The position numbers were made by a program, and so were the translations under genes. Shown one piece after another: positions 50,537 through 62,529 of a DNA stretch of 64,000 bases; positions within the stretch are counted from its first letter, which is position 1; the number at the start of each line of letters is the position of its first letter. The notes under the pieces are model-generated. The model was not told where the DNA came from. It made no database searches and saw nothing but the letters and a program-made list of their open reading frames with translations. This DNA comes from Echinometra lucunter (Eukaryota > Echinodermata > Echinoidea > Camarodonta > Echinometridae): positions 6,879,179-6,943,178 of the forward strand of contig CM057158.1 of the NCBI GenBank assembly GCA_029962745.1. Reading direction: 5' to 3'.

Positions 50537-51015
50537 GATGAGACAGTTGATCGAGGAAGAACGAAAAAAAAAATCAAATGACGGAGACGGGAGATGAAGG
50601 AGGAGGGGCGACATGAAGAAAGAGAGAGATAGAGAAAGAAAGGGGGATAGAAGACAGACAGATGAATAGACAGGAGAGAGAGAGAGGTAGAGAGAGAGAG
50701 AGAGAGAGAAACGGAAATAGAGAGAAAGAGAAAGTAAACTCTAGTAAACTCAAATTTCGTAGGAGATGAGAAGACCACAGTCATGATCCAAATCTTTTCA
50801 TAGAATGAAGGATAATTATCTGAAAGCTGTTATTAAAGGTGTGAGATACCCGCAAAATACTTTATATCAATAATTATGCGCGTAATATCTACCAGTATCT
50901 TTTCTTTTTCACACGGACTTGCCAAAAGCATATCCGCTATGAATGTGGAATATCATAGAAAGAAGGTCACATGTGATCAAATAGAGAAAGAGAGAGGGCG
51001 TTAGAGTGAAAGAGC

Positions 51016-51017
<2 letters not shown>

Positions 51018-51083
<66 letters not shown>

Positions 51084-51084
51084 A
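51018..51084. repeat. (GA)n microsatellite
   Basis: Long GA tract. A related interrupted tract lies at about 50620-50735, beside the MITE at 50353-50536. Confidence 0.95.
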
Positions 51085-51089
51085 TTGCA

Positions 51090-52449
51090 CTCCATTTTTG
51101 CAAGAGAGGAATAAGCGCGAGACTCCATACATTTTCAAAGAATCAGGCTTGGTTACCTCAAAACTATTTTCAAAGCTAATAATCCATGTGATCATCATAA
51201 CCATTTAAATTAGTATATATATATATATATGAAAAAGTTTATCCACTGAATATATGGTTATAAACTAGATAGAAAGGTCTTTGGGAGCCCAAGATCTAGT
51301 GATCAATCAATACCTTACTGTTAATTTTCAACAACAAAGTTTGTCTTGTTTGACTATAACTAATGATAATTAAAATAATGAATAATGAATAAAGTAGAAG
51401 CAGGGAGTTCTTGCCACCTCCCCGGTAGCAGGGAGACAGAAATAAGGAACATCCACAACTTGAAACTCCATACAGGTTTAAACAGCTGGTGAAAAAAATA
51501 GTGGGGAGGGGCGCTCTACCAAGCTTATAAAAAAATCTAACTCAGGAATGTTTGAAAAAGGTCGGTTTACTTTTGAAAATTTAAAATATATACACGAACA
51601 GTGTTTCCTGTCCAAATTACTATTTTGATGACTACTATGCTTCATAATAAGCTACGTGGAAGTTAGATGTAATAATGAAACCCAATACTCTGTGGTAATC
51701 CCAAATACAACGAAATAATCCACTTTAATCTTTGAATAATCCCTAGCACGTATTTTTCTGCCCATATGAACCGATTCTTGGATTATGGTTTAGCAAAGTA
51801 GGGCGGCTATTTGAACTTGTTTCGATATAATTTTCGTCGCAAGCAACAATGCAATAATGATCATATTGTATCGTAGTAAAAATGATGCTACCTTTATTTT
51901 AACTGATCCACTAGCGTGCATTGTTTTCAAGGGAGGGCATAGTGATAATTTGCCGCCCTGAGATTTTCGACGGGGGGGGGGAGAGAGGTTGGGTAGGAAG
52001 GGATGCAGTTACAGTTTGTGAGTAACTGTAATTGTTTTAAGGAACCCCGTTCATAACAAATCATTTTTAAAAATTATTTATTAAAATCATTTATCTTAAA
52101 ATAATGAAGTTTACATTTCAGTGCCTGACCCACATGCATGACATGGATTCTACCAGCGGCTTCCATAGTTGCCTAATACAATGTGATAGGAAACAAAAAG
52201 GGGCCCAACTCTTGTATTTCTTTTCGTAAATCTACTTTTCCATTCTTATTATTTATTTATTTATTTTTTGCCATCTTCATCGTAGGTTTGAAAAGATGGA
52301 CCATGTAATGATCAAAGCATGATTAATCACATCTTTTTGTTTTCTTTGACAATCTTTGGCAAAGGCGGGGGAGGTTTATCAGACAAATCTTGTCATCCGG
52401 GAAATCGTGAGCGACATGAAATAAGCCTGGTCATGATCTCTCTCTCTCT

Positions 52450-52497
<48 letters not shown>

Positions 52498-53400
52498 ATC
52501 ATCTACATCAGAGGGAAAAGTGGGATAAATAATAAAGGTAGCGCAAATGATGATGACGACAATGGTGATGACAATTTCACCAACACAAACATCTATAAAA
52601 AAACAACAGCAACAATAACAATAATGATAATAATCATCAATTTGATACCATTTTTAGTTCACTATCTTCTCATGGTTGAAGAAAAAGTGGGTGAATGTAT
52701 AGTTGCTTGACTTGATTTTCATCAGGATTGAGTATTTGGGATTTGCGTTTATTTATTGCGTTTTATCACAACTTTTTAATGCAAGGTGGCCCAGGCCTAA
52801 ACTATCTGTGCCGACTCTAGCATATAGCCTTGCCATACACGGAAGGCCTAACATTCCATTTTCCTTTGGATTGCTCCACGGTAATTTTCTCTTATTTGTC
52901 ACACGTTTATTCAACCATAAAAAGTTGGTCCACAGAAAAGACATTTGAAGTTGCCATGTCACATCTCTATTCACGCTCTCATTGTGTAAACAATAAAAAG
53001 TGTTGCATTTTTATTGACTCCAATGAAAGTGTAAAGAATCGATCAAACAAAACTGTATCCTTATCAATAGTTTTTATTCATCAGTAAATTTCATCAAATG
53101 TATTGTTTGTATCTGAACAGTGACAACTCAAAATCAATGCTTATCTTATACTGAAAGAAATGAAAATGGGAGAATAATAAGTGCGTAGCTCTCTCTCAAT
53201 GTTCCCCAGAGCTGTCATCCATTTTGAATCTTGTCTAATTTCTTTATATATATAGTATATAGTATTGCATGTGTGTGTATTTATATATATATATATACAT
53301 ACATGGGGGGGGGGGGGGGGTGTTGTTTGTTTTTGTTTCACGTGATTTTCCCGTTAATTTACGTTTCCCTCAGGCTAGTACTCCTCAATGTTGGCCTGTA
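51090..53400. other. No supportable gene
   Basis: AT-rich unique sequence with (CT)n at 52438-52496, a G-run at 51970-51980 and (TA)n near 53245-53297. Short frames at 52700-52975 show no splice context or recognised motif. Confidence 0.5.
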
Positions 53401-53407
53401 ATACCAG

Positions 53408-53730
53408 CAGTGGCGTAGCTAGGATTTCATTTTAGGGAGGGCGGTAGTGAGCACGCATAGCGTGCGAATCACTTACTGAGCGCGCTTCGCGCGCTCCCTA
53501 GGGGGGAGGGTGCAGGAGGGGGGAGGGGGAGGGTGCAGGGAGGGCGGAAGCTCCGATGTTTCTTTGAATTGTTCCTTGTCTGCTCCCGCTCTTCTTACTT
53601 TCTCTTACCTTTTTCTTTTCTCTTTCAATTTTTTTCCCTTCTGTTCTTTCTTTCTTTTTTTCTGTTTTGTTGGCGTTTTGGAGGGGCGACCGCTCCCACC
53701 TCCCCTCCCCCCTTGGCTACGCGGGTGTAT
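53408..53730 (+). mobile_element. CAGTGGCGTAGCTAGG element, copy 2
   Basis: It starts CAGTGGCGTAGCTAGGATTT and contains GAGCGCGCTTCGCGCGCTC palindromes. It shares GCTCCGATGTTTCTTTGAAT, GCGTTTTGGAGGGGCGACC and GGCTACGCGGGTGT with 34910-35275. No matching right terminus was found, so it may be truncated. Confidence 0.6.
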
Positions 53731-55283
53731 CACAGAAGGCTTACAATTTGGTATTTGCTCAAAGTTGATCAAGGTTGTATTTTCTTTTCGGCATTCCGAG
53801 CTGATGCAGCCCTCGGAAAACACCCCACCCCCCCCCCCCCAAAAAAAAAAAAAAAGAAAAAGAAAAACACGATCTTAAAACAATCTGGGGAAAAAAGGTG
53901 ATAAAAAGTTTCTTGCCGTATCATGGAAGATAAGCAGGTTGTAGTGAAATTGAGAAGAAATTGCGTCGATGTTACAACAATTACAGTATCTTCATCAAAT
54001 CCGGTCCACAGTTTTCCTTGACCTCATCCTGTGTTTCTTTTTTCTTTCTTCTTCTTATCAACTTCAGTTAGTGTAGATGTAGGGAATATGGGACCCCTAA
54101 GCACATTTACTGAATTTGCATAAAAATGACTAAAGTAAGACAAGGCACAGTTTGTTATTTGTAATCTTCATCTTTTATATTTTATTGTACTGAAAAATTA
54201 AGATCACCCAATATTTGGTTATGCAGATATATGCAAATAATGACGTCGTCGCAAATGGTCACATATTCCCTACCGTGTAGGGATATGGCACATTAACTTT
54301 AAGACCATATTTTTGTATAAACAAACTCATTTACAACAAAGTCATTAAGGTAAACTACTAAATAAATATTTCCTTGAGATTCTTAACACTTTAATTGATT
54401 CAGTGTACGTACTGGTTCTTTTTTTTTATCATGTTTATGTAAAAAAAATCAAGATATTCCAAAGTTCCGCTGAATTTAAAATGAACGAAAGACCATATTG
54501 CATATTTACTTTATGATTTTTTTTTTAAAGTATTAATTTAGTGATTGTAAAGGTGTCTTCACTACATGTATTATGTGGGCCTACTATTATTTTATTAAGA
54601 TGAAACAGACCATAATCAAAATTAGTGGCGTCGCTATGATTTTGATATTGGTGGGACCAGAATTTATTATGAACAGATAAATTGACAACATAATTTTTGG
54701 CAAAAGATTGACCTATGAAAAAAACTGAAGTGCAATATATATTGTGACGAAATGTCACTCTAAGGAAAAAGCCCTTTTGCGGGAGTAGGGGGACACGTCA
54801 AAATTCACCTCGGTTTAACCACTTCGCTCCCAGATGACCAATACCCACACTCAATTTTCCTGCCTGACAGTGTCCAGGAGTGAAATGGGCTTCAACCCAA
54901 CCCCTCTTTTTAAATGACCAATAATTCCCAGACAATGGCAGCTTGTGCACACTGGCACTAACCCTTCCAATACCACACGGCCTTACTCCCACTCCACTCC
55001 ATTAGGTAAGGTAGAGTTAGAGAGAGATCGGCTTAATCAAGTAATTATACCTCAAGAAGCTTTAAAGCGATGGAGGCTGTTGATGATGGTCAGATATAAT
55101 TACCCTGGCAGGGCTGTTTCCAGCCTGATTGTTTAGAGGAGAGATATTAGTCGAACCTGTTCAGTACAGCCCTATGGGCAAAATAATCCTAGTTAGTGCA
55201 CATTGGTTAATGAGTACAAGTAATGCTTTTATAACTCTCCTTGGATGCATGCTTGACTAGTATGGTGGGGCTCGCTCGGAAAG

Positions 55284-55318
55284 TATAAAAAGGGCAAGAT
55301 TTTTAGGGAGAGTTCAGA
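55284..55318 (+). promoter_or_regulatory. TATA box with initiator
   Basis: TATAAAAAGG at 55284 is followed 32 nt later by TTCAGATC, an initiator-like motif within four tandem AGATC units. A short frame ATGGGGAAGCCAGACATCAT followed by AGGTAATA (a possible donor) begins about 80 nt downstream. It could serve a small first exon or a solo LTR. Confidence 0.35.
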
Positions 55319-55649
55319 TCAGATCAGATCAGATCCGATTCGAGGCAGATTCGAGCAAAGCAACTTCTAGTACCGAGCATCCAAATTCTAAGATGGGGAA
55401 GCCAGACATCATAGGTAATAGACATGTAAAGCAAACCCCCTTTGGTTTGGGAAGGAGGGGGGGGGGGCAGACATAATGAAGGGACTTTTAATACAGGGAA
55501 CCAGGGTGTATTTTGGCAGTCCCCAATAGCCCTTTGTTATCCCCTTTGGTTAAGATTGTTTGCTAAAAAGCCTTAGTCAGTAGGAGTAGTTAGGAACAAG
55601 AGTCTTGAGATACAAGCATGCAAGGTGTCGAGCCCAAGCCAAGTTCACA

Positions 55650-55977
55650 TTAAAGACGCTAGGTCGTGGGCTTTCATGGGGAATTTGACACCATGGGTGC
55701 TTACCCAGTAACAGGTGTTGTCCATCACTGTGAGTTTTATGACCAACAGACCTTATGTAATGCTCTATATACTTCACCCTTTCCCCATATGGCAAAATCA
55801 TTATCTCACTTTCCCTGGCCCGAGAATGCCCGAAGCAGGCCGAAGAATGTTTGTGGTGGGACAGCTTGTTTTGCTGTGCTCCAGAAATGTAGCTCTATTA
55901 CAGGTATTTTTCACAAAGTCTGGTGTCAGCAAATTATGATCCATTCCCCACGAAAGCCCACGACCTAGCGTCTTTAA
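55650..55977. mobile_element. MITE with TTAA target site and about 30-bp TIRs
   Basis: TTAA at 55650-55653 and 55974-55977 flank inverted ends. The left end reads AGACGCTAGGTCGTGGGCTT then TCATGGGGAAT; the right end is its reverse complement with one mismatch. TTAA duplication is typical of piggyBac-type insertion, although the termini are not the usual CCC type. Confidence 0.85.
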
Positions 55978-57432
55978 GGGAAGGGTGATAGGAGGCAGCT
56001 TAATTATAATGCAGGGCATAACTGGTGCACAGAGTAAAGCTCGTTACAGTTCCCCCTTTGTCTCATACCTGTCCCACTCCCCTGCCCGTTATGTTTGCTT
56101 GATTGGCCGCCCCAGAGTGGTGTATCAAGAAGGGATTATACCAACCAAGTAAAAAGTAGATGTTGTCGTTCCGTTTTTTGGCGTTCGATTCGTGTACCGA
56201 ATATTGACGCCATCTACGTGCGGGTTGATGGAAATATGGGACCGTTATATACTGTTATGGGTCAAAGGCTACATAGTCTAAAACATTAGAGATGTCTGTG
56301 CCTACGTAAACCCCTATATACTTTTGTACATGTCTTGTAAATAGTACTGGGCCACTAGGAATAAGAGTTAGGCAAATATCAAGTGTGTAGCCTACAAGTT
56401 CGGTTGCACATTTATAGATTTACAGATGATATACAAGGAAGGTTGTGTAAAGTTATTAGGTAATAAAAGGGAAGCCTTAGAGCTCCAATAGAGTTGCACT
56501 GCAAGATATGCTCTCGGTATCGTCACTGTGGAGTGTCATACAGTTATATACCATTCACAAATCTCCGGCCCACTGATGCTAAAAGATCGCTACCTACCAA
56601 GAAAAGGAGAGAGGGAACGTGTGTGAATTGTGGACAGACAAGTGAGAGAGTGAAATAATAAGATTGCAAGGACGCTGGGAGAGCAGTATATTGAAGAGGC
56701 TACCCTCAGTAAACAAATATATTATTACTATTAATGTTATTATTATCATTAAATTATATTAAATTCAGGAAGTGCCTACCCTTAAATTTATCACTGCCTA
56801 CGTTTCCTTATCGATGACAATGATGTGGTTAATCTCCAATATCCCGCTATTAATGCTTTTGTGTACATCATACCTAACATTTGATAAAATAATAATCTGT
56901 GACCTAATTACTTTTATCATTTGTGTCTATTACAATCTTAATAAACAATCATGTTTACATTTCACTAAAATAGCAATATATTCGTAAGTTGCAAAACAAT
57001 CCTATAATGATGACGTAATGTAAAATAATCCTTAAATCAAGGTAACTGATAGGTTAGGAAATACCACAGTTGGTTTTCCAAACTTTGGTATACATCCAAA
57101 TTTAACAGGTTCGCGGTAGAAAAAAAGCTTTCACTCAAGGTAAAACGGTTTGTATTGTTTTGTATAATGTGGTTAGCAATTCATCTACTGCAATCAGGTG
57201 AAAATATAAAATAATTGGAAAAATACGTGCAAAATATTTGCTTGAACATGGATTAAACAAAAATGTTAATCAAATAAACATATATAATCATATATAATCA
57301 TATCTGCACGTAGATTTGACGGTATGAAGGTGTAAACGACTAGTTTACATTTCATGAATCTCTTATAAAGTACCAGATTTGAAAGAAGAATAATTTTAGT
57401 TTTCTGCCTTATGTGTGCACGTTTCTTTCTAA

Positions 57433-59540
57433 ATGGATTTATTTAAGGTGTTTCTACCTCTACTTGGAGTGGTAGTATTATCAAGCTCCGTGACCAGTCA
57501 AAATAATGCAAATCATCCGGGGCACAGGGTAAGTATGAATAGCTTTTGATCGTATTACTCCCTCCCTCTGATAATGTATAAGCTCTTCAGTTACTCGTCA
57601 ACTCGGCTCCTTCCACCATTTTTTGACAATGTACATCATTTTGTTTTATTATTATTTTCTATTTGTTTGTTTATATATGAGATGGAATGAAAATGTGTTG
57701 AAATCTGAATCTGAATTTGAATTTTAACTTTGACGATATTATTGTGCAAAAACAAGAGACCAAGAGACCTTCAGCACACGATACCGGCAATGTCGTTCTC
57801 ATGGACCTCCTGGAAAGATGTCAGAAGAGCCATAGAGGCCGACGGTCCACGAGACCATCAACCCTCGAAGGTGACTTTTCGGTGTCATGGGCCTTTTGTA
57901 AAAGATGTCAAAAGAGCCAAAAAGGCCAACGGTTCACGAGACCATCAATCCTTGAAGGTGACTTTTCGGTGTCATGGGCCTTCTGGAAAGATGCCAGAAG
58001 AGCAAAAGAGACCGACGGTTTACGAGACCATTAACCCTCGAACCTGACGTGTCGGTGTCATGGGCCTTTTGAAAAGATATCAGATGAGCCAAGGGTGCCT
58101 GCCCCCCACTGTCGGCTTAAGGGTCTTGGGGTTATTATTTTTTTAGGGTTTTCTATAGACCGGTTTTTAATTGTGAGTATAATTTCTCACATAATGCAAT
58201 GAAATATGCAGGCCCGAGATTATGCATGGCACTCCCTTTTTGAAGAAATGAAGAAAATTTGAAGAAAATGTCCCAGACTCTCATCTTTTATACAAAACCG
58301 AAAAAAGATCCTCTTTCTCCTGAACCTTTCATCGGGTGTTCATTTTTTGTCGAGTCCTCTCTTTGTTTGTTATTTTTTTCTTTGCTGTTACATTTTATGA
58401 AGTAGTATTAATTCATGTTTTCAACTTTGTATTGTTTCTGATATTTTATCTCATTTCTGGCAATATATTCGAGCTTGAACTTGAACTTGACTTGTCGGTT
58501 TCGTGGGTTGTTGCCCTACTTAAATAATCCAAATTCAAATGCTATTTAGTGCTTCAAAATCGTGAATAAACAGCGGACTTTTAAATTTCTCCATGGAGTG
58601 TATGAGCCTAACACTTTTCAACATAATCATTTACCTGACGCACCCTGTTGATCGATTGATTTATTCTCTTCTGTTTTCAGATATTCGTATGAATAACAAT
58701 TTTGAATCCTATGAGCCTTTTGTTAACAAACTGATGAATCGTGCCCAAAAGTGGATCTATCCCCGTTCTGCCCTTTTTGGTTTCTTTATTTTTTTAAATT
58801 TATTTTGTGTGTGTGGGGGGGGGGGGGGGGGAGCTCACTCTTCATCGGCTCCGGGTTATTAGCATTTAGGACCCGGCTAGTAATTGGGAGTTTGGGGGAG
58901 TTATCCCCGCGGGTCGATCAATATGTTGGTTTAAAAAAAAAAGCCCCCCCCCCCGGGTCGACGCCTCTGATTGCAAGTAATCAATTCCGTTTGATGGGAT
59001 AATTGCGGTTTATTTCAGTGGCACTTATGATTAATTCTGTTCCGTTCACTTAACTATTTTAGTCGCCTCTATTTAAAATCTCGTCGTCATCTAGTCTTTA
59101 TTTTCTTTGTGTACCTGAAAAACTGTTTCTGATTTCTACTTCCGTTTATTCCCTGTAACTCACACTTTCTTCTAGTAGTTATATCTTCCTTTCTTCTTGC
59201 TCTTCTTTTATTTTAAGAGCTAGCGACGAGGACATTTATTGTCATAATTGTGGGCCACGTAGGCAGAGGCGTCGATCCACTTTTAGGATGGGGGGGGGGG
59301 GGGGGGCAAGAAGACCAAGTGGAGATGAACCCTCGGCCCCGACGATATATGGGTTTGTGTAGCTTTGCAAGCGAGGACCGTGAACAAAAAAAAAAAAATT
59401 CCTGAAAACAATCGTCCTCGGTTGGTAAACCATAGTCCTCGGTTGTCAAACAAAGGATTTGAGTTTTATTCCGTCAGCCTTGCGAGGACAGGAGATAATA
59501 GTTGTCCTATAGTTGTCCTCGGAAGTAGAGTGATGTAGAC

Positions 59541-59579
<39 letters not shown>

Positions 59580-62498
59580 AGAGGGTGTTTGTTTGTGTGT
59601 GTGATATGTATAATGTTATTCCTATCATGTTAGCAATAACAATATAGTAACCTAGAAACAAAGAGCCTCTAGGGATGTGAAGCGTTTTTAAATTTGGGGG
59701 AAACTGACGCATCTTGCTAGATTAGAACCTCCCTGTTTTTATAATTTTGCGAGCGGGCGAAGTGGGCGAGCCGAAAATGACAAATATCTTGTTATGAGGG
59801 AAGTGTTATTTTGTCATCAAGATAAACCATCGGCCTATATGATATCGAAAATACATATCTGGTCACCTCGCTGCCAAAGATGACTCTATTTCTGTCTGAC
59901 CCTTTTTAAAACTAAATATTACAAGCGAGCAAAGAAAGCGAAGAAACACACATTCTTTTTTATGGTAGAAGTAGTAACCCCTTCAGCAAATTACACTGTG
60001 GGCCTATGAAACATCTGAATTATTCATTCGGTCACCTCACTTGCCGAAATTGTTTACTTTCCAAAACCATTAATATTAAACGAACGACGAGGAAATATAT
60101 ACTCCTTTAATGGTAGAAGCGTTATTTCGTCAGCAAAATACACTATAAGCCTATGAAATATCTAAATAATATATTCGATCACCTGTGTGTCGAATATGAC
60201 TCTATTTAGCTACTTCGCTTGCCGTCTGAACCATTCTGTTAGTGTACGAGCTAGCAAAGTCAGAGATCGACAAAAGAATATGGACTCGTATCGTCACCAA
60301 AATAAAGTATATGTTTGTGTTAATTTGTCAACCGACTCGCTGCCCAAATGTGATATTTTGGAATCTTGCTGCTGAAATAAGCTGCTAGTTGCCAGAACTT
60401 ATCCTGTTTCTAGCTTTTACAAGCGACAGTAGAGAGCGAGCTAACGAAAAATTGAATTTTGTTTTAATATAGGCCGTTATTTATGGATAGTTTATCTATT
60501 TTTAGGTCAACTTGCAGCTTGATTTCTTGGAATGATATTCAGGCTTGGTAATATCAGTAACATTCTATGAGCATGATGAGTAGAAGAATGGTATAAACAT
60601 TAGATAGAGATACAAGATGCAAACCGATTTTCTTTCATAGAATAGTAATTATCACCGGCATTGGATAATAAGATACTTAAATGCGACCGAGCGAAGCGAG
60701 CGAGGGCTTTCCAGTTTCCCATTTTCTTTCTTTTTCCTTGTTTCCACTTTCTTTTCACTTTCCTTCCTTTCTTTTCCTCTCTTTTCTCTCTTTTTTTCCT
60801 TTTATTTATTTTTTTTCAGTTCGGAAATTATTGGGAGGGAGGGGGCAAAATGATAGTTTTGAACCCAAATTTTCTTGGGGGTAACTACCCCCGCCCCCCC
60901 CCCCCCACAGGATCGACGCCTCTGATTACAAGTAATCAATTCCGTTTGATGGGATAATTGCGGTTTATTTCAATGACATTTATAATCAATTCTGTTCCGT
61001 TCACTTAACTACTTTAGTCGCCTCTATTTAGAATCTCGTCGTCATGTAGTCTTTATTTTCTTTGTGTCCCTGAAAAACTGTTTCTGATTTCTACTTTCGT
61101 TTATTCCCTTTCAGTCACACTTTCTTCAGGTAGTTTTATCTTCCTTTCTTCATGCTCTTCTTTTATTTTAAGAGCTAGAGGGTCACGATTGAAAAAATAA
61201 TGTCTTGCCAAAACCAGACTGTCAAAATTTTTGCTCCCTCGCAAAATTTGAATGCTGAACAGTCGACTTTTGAGCAAAAGACATCACCCCTATCCCTTAT
61301 AAAGATGGAACTTCATATAGTCAGTATAATCTTGATGAAAGGACACATATATTGGAATGTATATTTCATTGAGAGAGCCGATCACACAGAAATGCCCCAA
61401 ACCAAATTTCACCCCCAGTACGCCCCTGTCAAAATCCTGTTTAACAGGGGAACCAAAACAACAACTTCATCGCTGCTTTGAAAAAAAATATCTAAGCAGA
61501 ATTTAGATCGAGGAGACGGAAGTTGAGGCGGAAAAAGGTGACCGGAAGACATAGATAATCAGTGTTTAAATGCCATGATTACGCTTGTTTTGCAATGTCA
61601 CTGATATCACAATCATTACAAAGGAGCGGGGCCTTAAAAATCTCTTATGATCAAAAGAAAGAAAAAGAAGAAAAATGGGACTCTATTTTGCTTGGCAAAT
61701 GACATGTTTGGCCAATCGCAGTGAGGAGAAACAGCCCAAGCTCAATTTTTTTTTGAGCATGCGCAGTCGTGATGAGATATGCCCCAAATTAATGCAGTCA
61801 CAATGAATTTATTTCATGAATTTGCGGTCACATTGGCAATATTAACGGGAAATGAAATTGTAGGAATAAACTTTCTTTTCAATGAGTATGATAGAAATAT
61901 GAGGACATATCAAAATATTTGGAAGAGAATTTCCTGGAAGTTTATTCCAGCGTGACCGCACATACTTTTAGAAAAAAAAAAAGAACCAAAGCCAACACAA
62001 ACAAACAAACACAGTAAAAATCGAATTATACGTTTTGTTTCTTTTCAAACTTTTGCACATTAAGATCATCGATTTACTTGAACTTATTTGACCTTTTTCA
62101 ATTTGGAAAAATCTATTCAGTGATCAGATATACTGATTTGGCTAATTTGCTTTTTATTGGAAATACTATCCGTTATTACTGCCCTCTTCAATCATGTTCC
62201 ACTTTTTCTTTCTCCTTTTTGTCGCTCTAATGGATTTAACGGAAGACTTTAGTTAAAATTTCAACGGTTGTAGAGGCAAATAAAATTTCACACTGATTTT
62301 GAATTTCAGAATGCGTTATTAATGCTCAGACTTTGATTGATCACTGAAAAACATCAGTGACAGACTGGTCAAAGTCTTGATATATTAAGTGCATCATTGT
62401 TGCAATGATTGCATAGGCTACGTATTCGATGGAATTGATAGTGAGACAAAAATCGAGTAAAGAGAGAGAGAGAGAGAGAGAAACAAGGAGGAGAGAGA

Positions 62499-62529
<31 letters not shown>

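Larger units (their letters stand above)
54770..56720. other. Composite region: possible promoter or LTR-like DNA plus a nested TTAA MITE
   Basis: The composition is less AT-rich than its neighbours. It contains a TATA box at 55284, GATCA repeats at 55314-55334 and a nested MITE at 55650-55977. I found no reverse-transcriptase, integrase or long terminal repeat pair, so the identity is open. Confidence 0.3.

Noticed and set aside
52703..52974. Overlapping 73- to 81-residue frames on both strands
   Set aside because: No start, splice or poly(A) context and no recognised motif; two opposite open frames over the same DNA favour chance.
58673..58745. Extra exon of the right-edge gene after TTCTGTTTTCAG
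   Set aside because: The acceptor is good, but the open frame needs a phase-1 upstream exon, while exon 1 ends in phase 0 and the phase-0 frame stops at once.
58958..61178. LTR retrotransposon with 266-bp LTRs
   Set aside because: There is no coding sequence, primer-binding site or TG...CA ends between the repeats, and the repeat start coincides with a TIR-type terminus.
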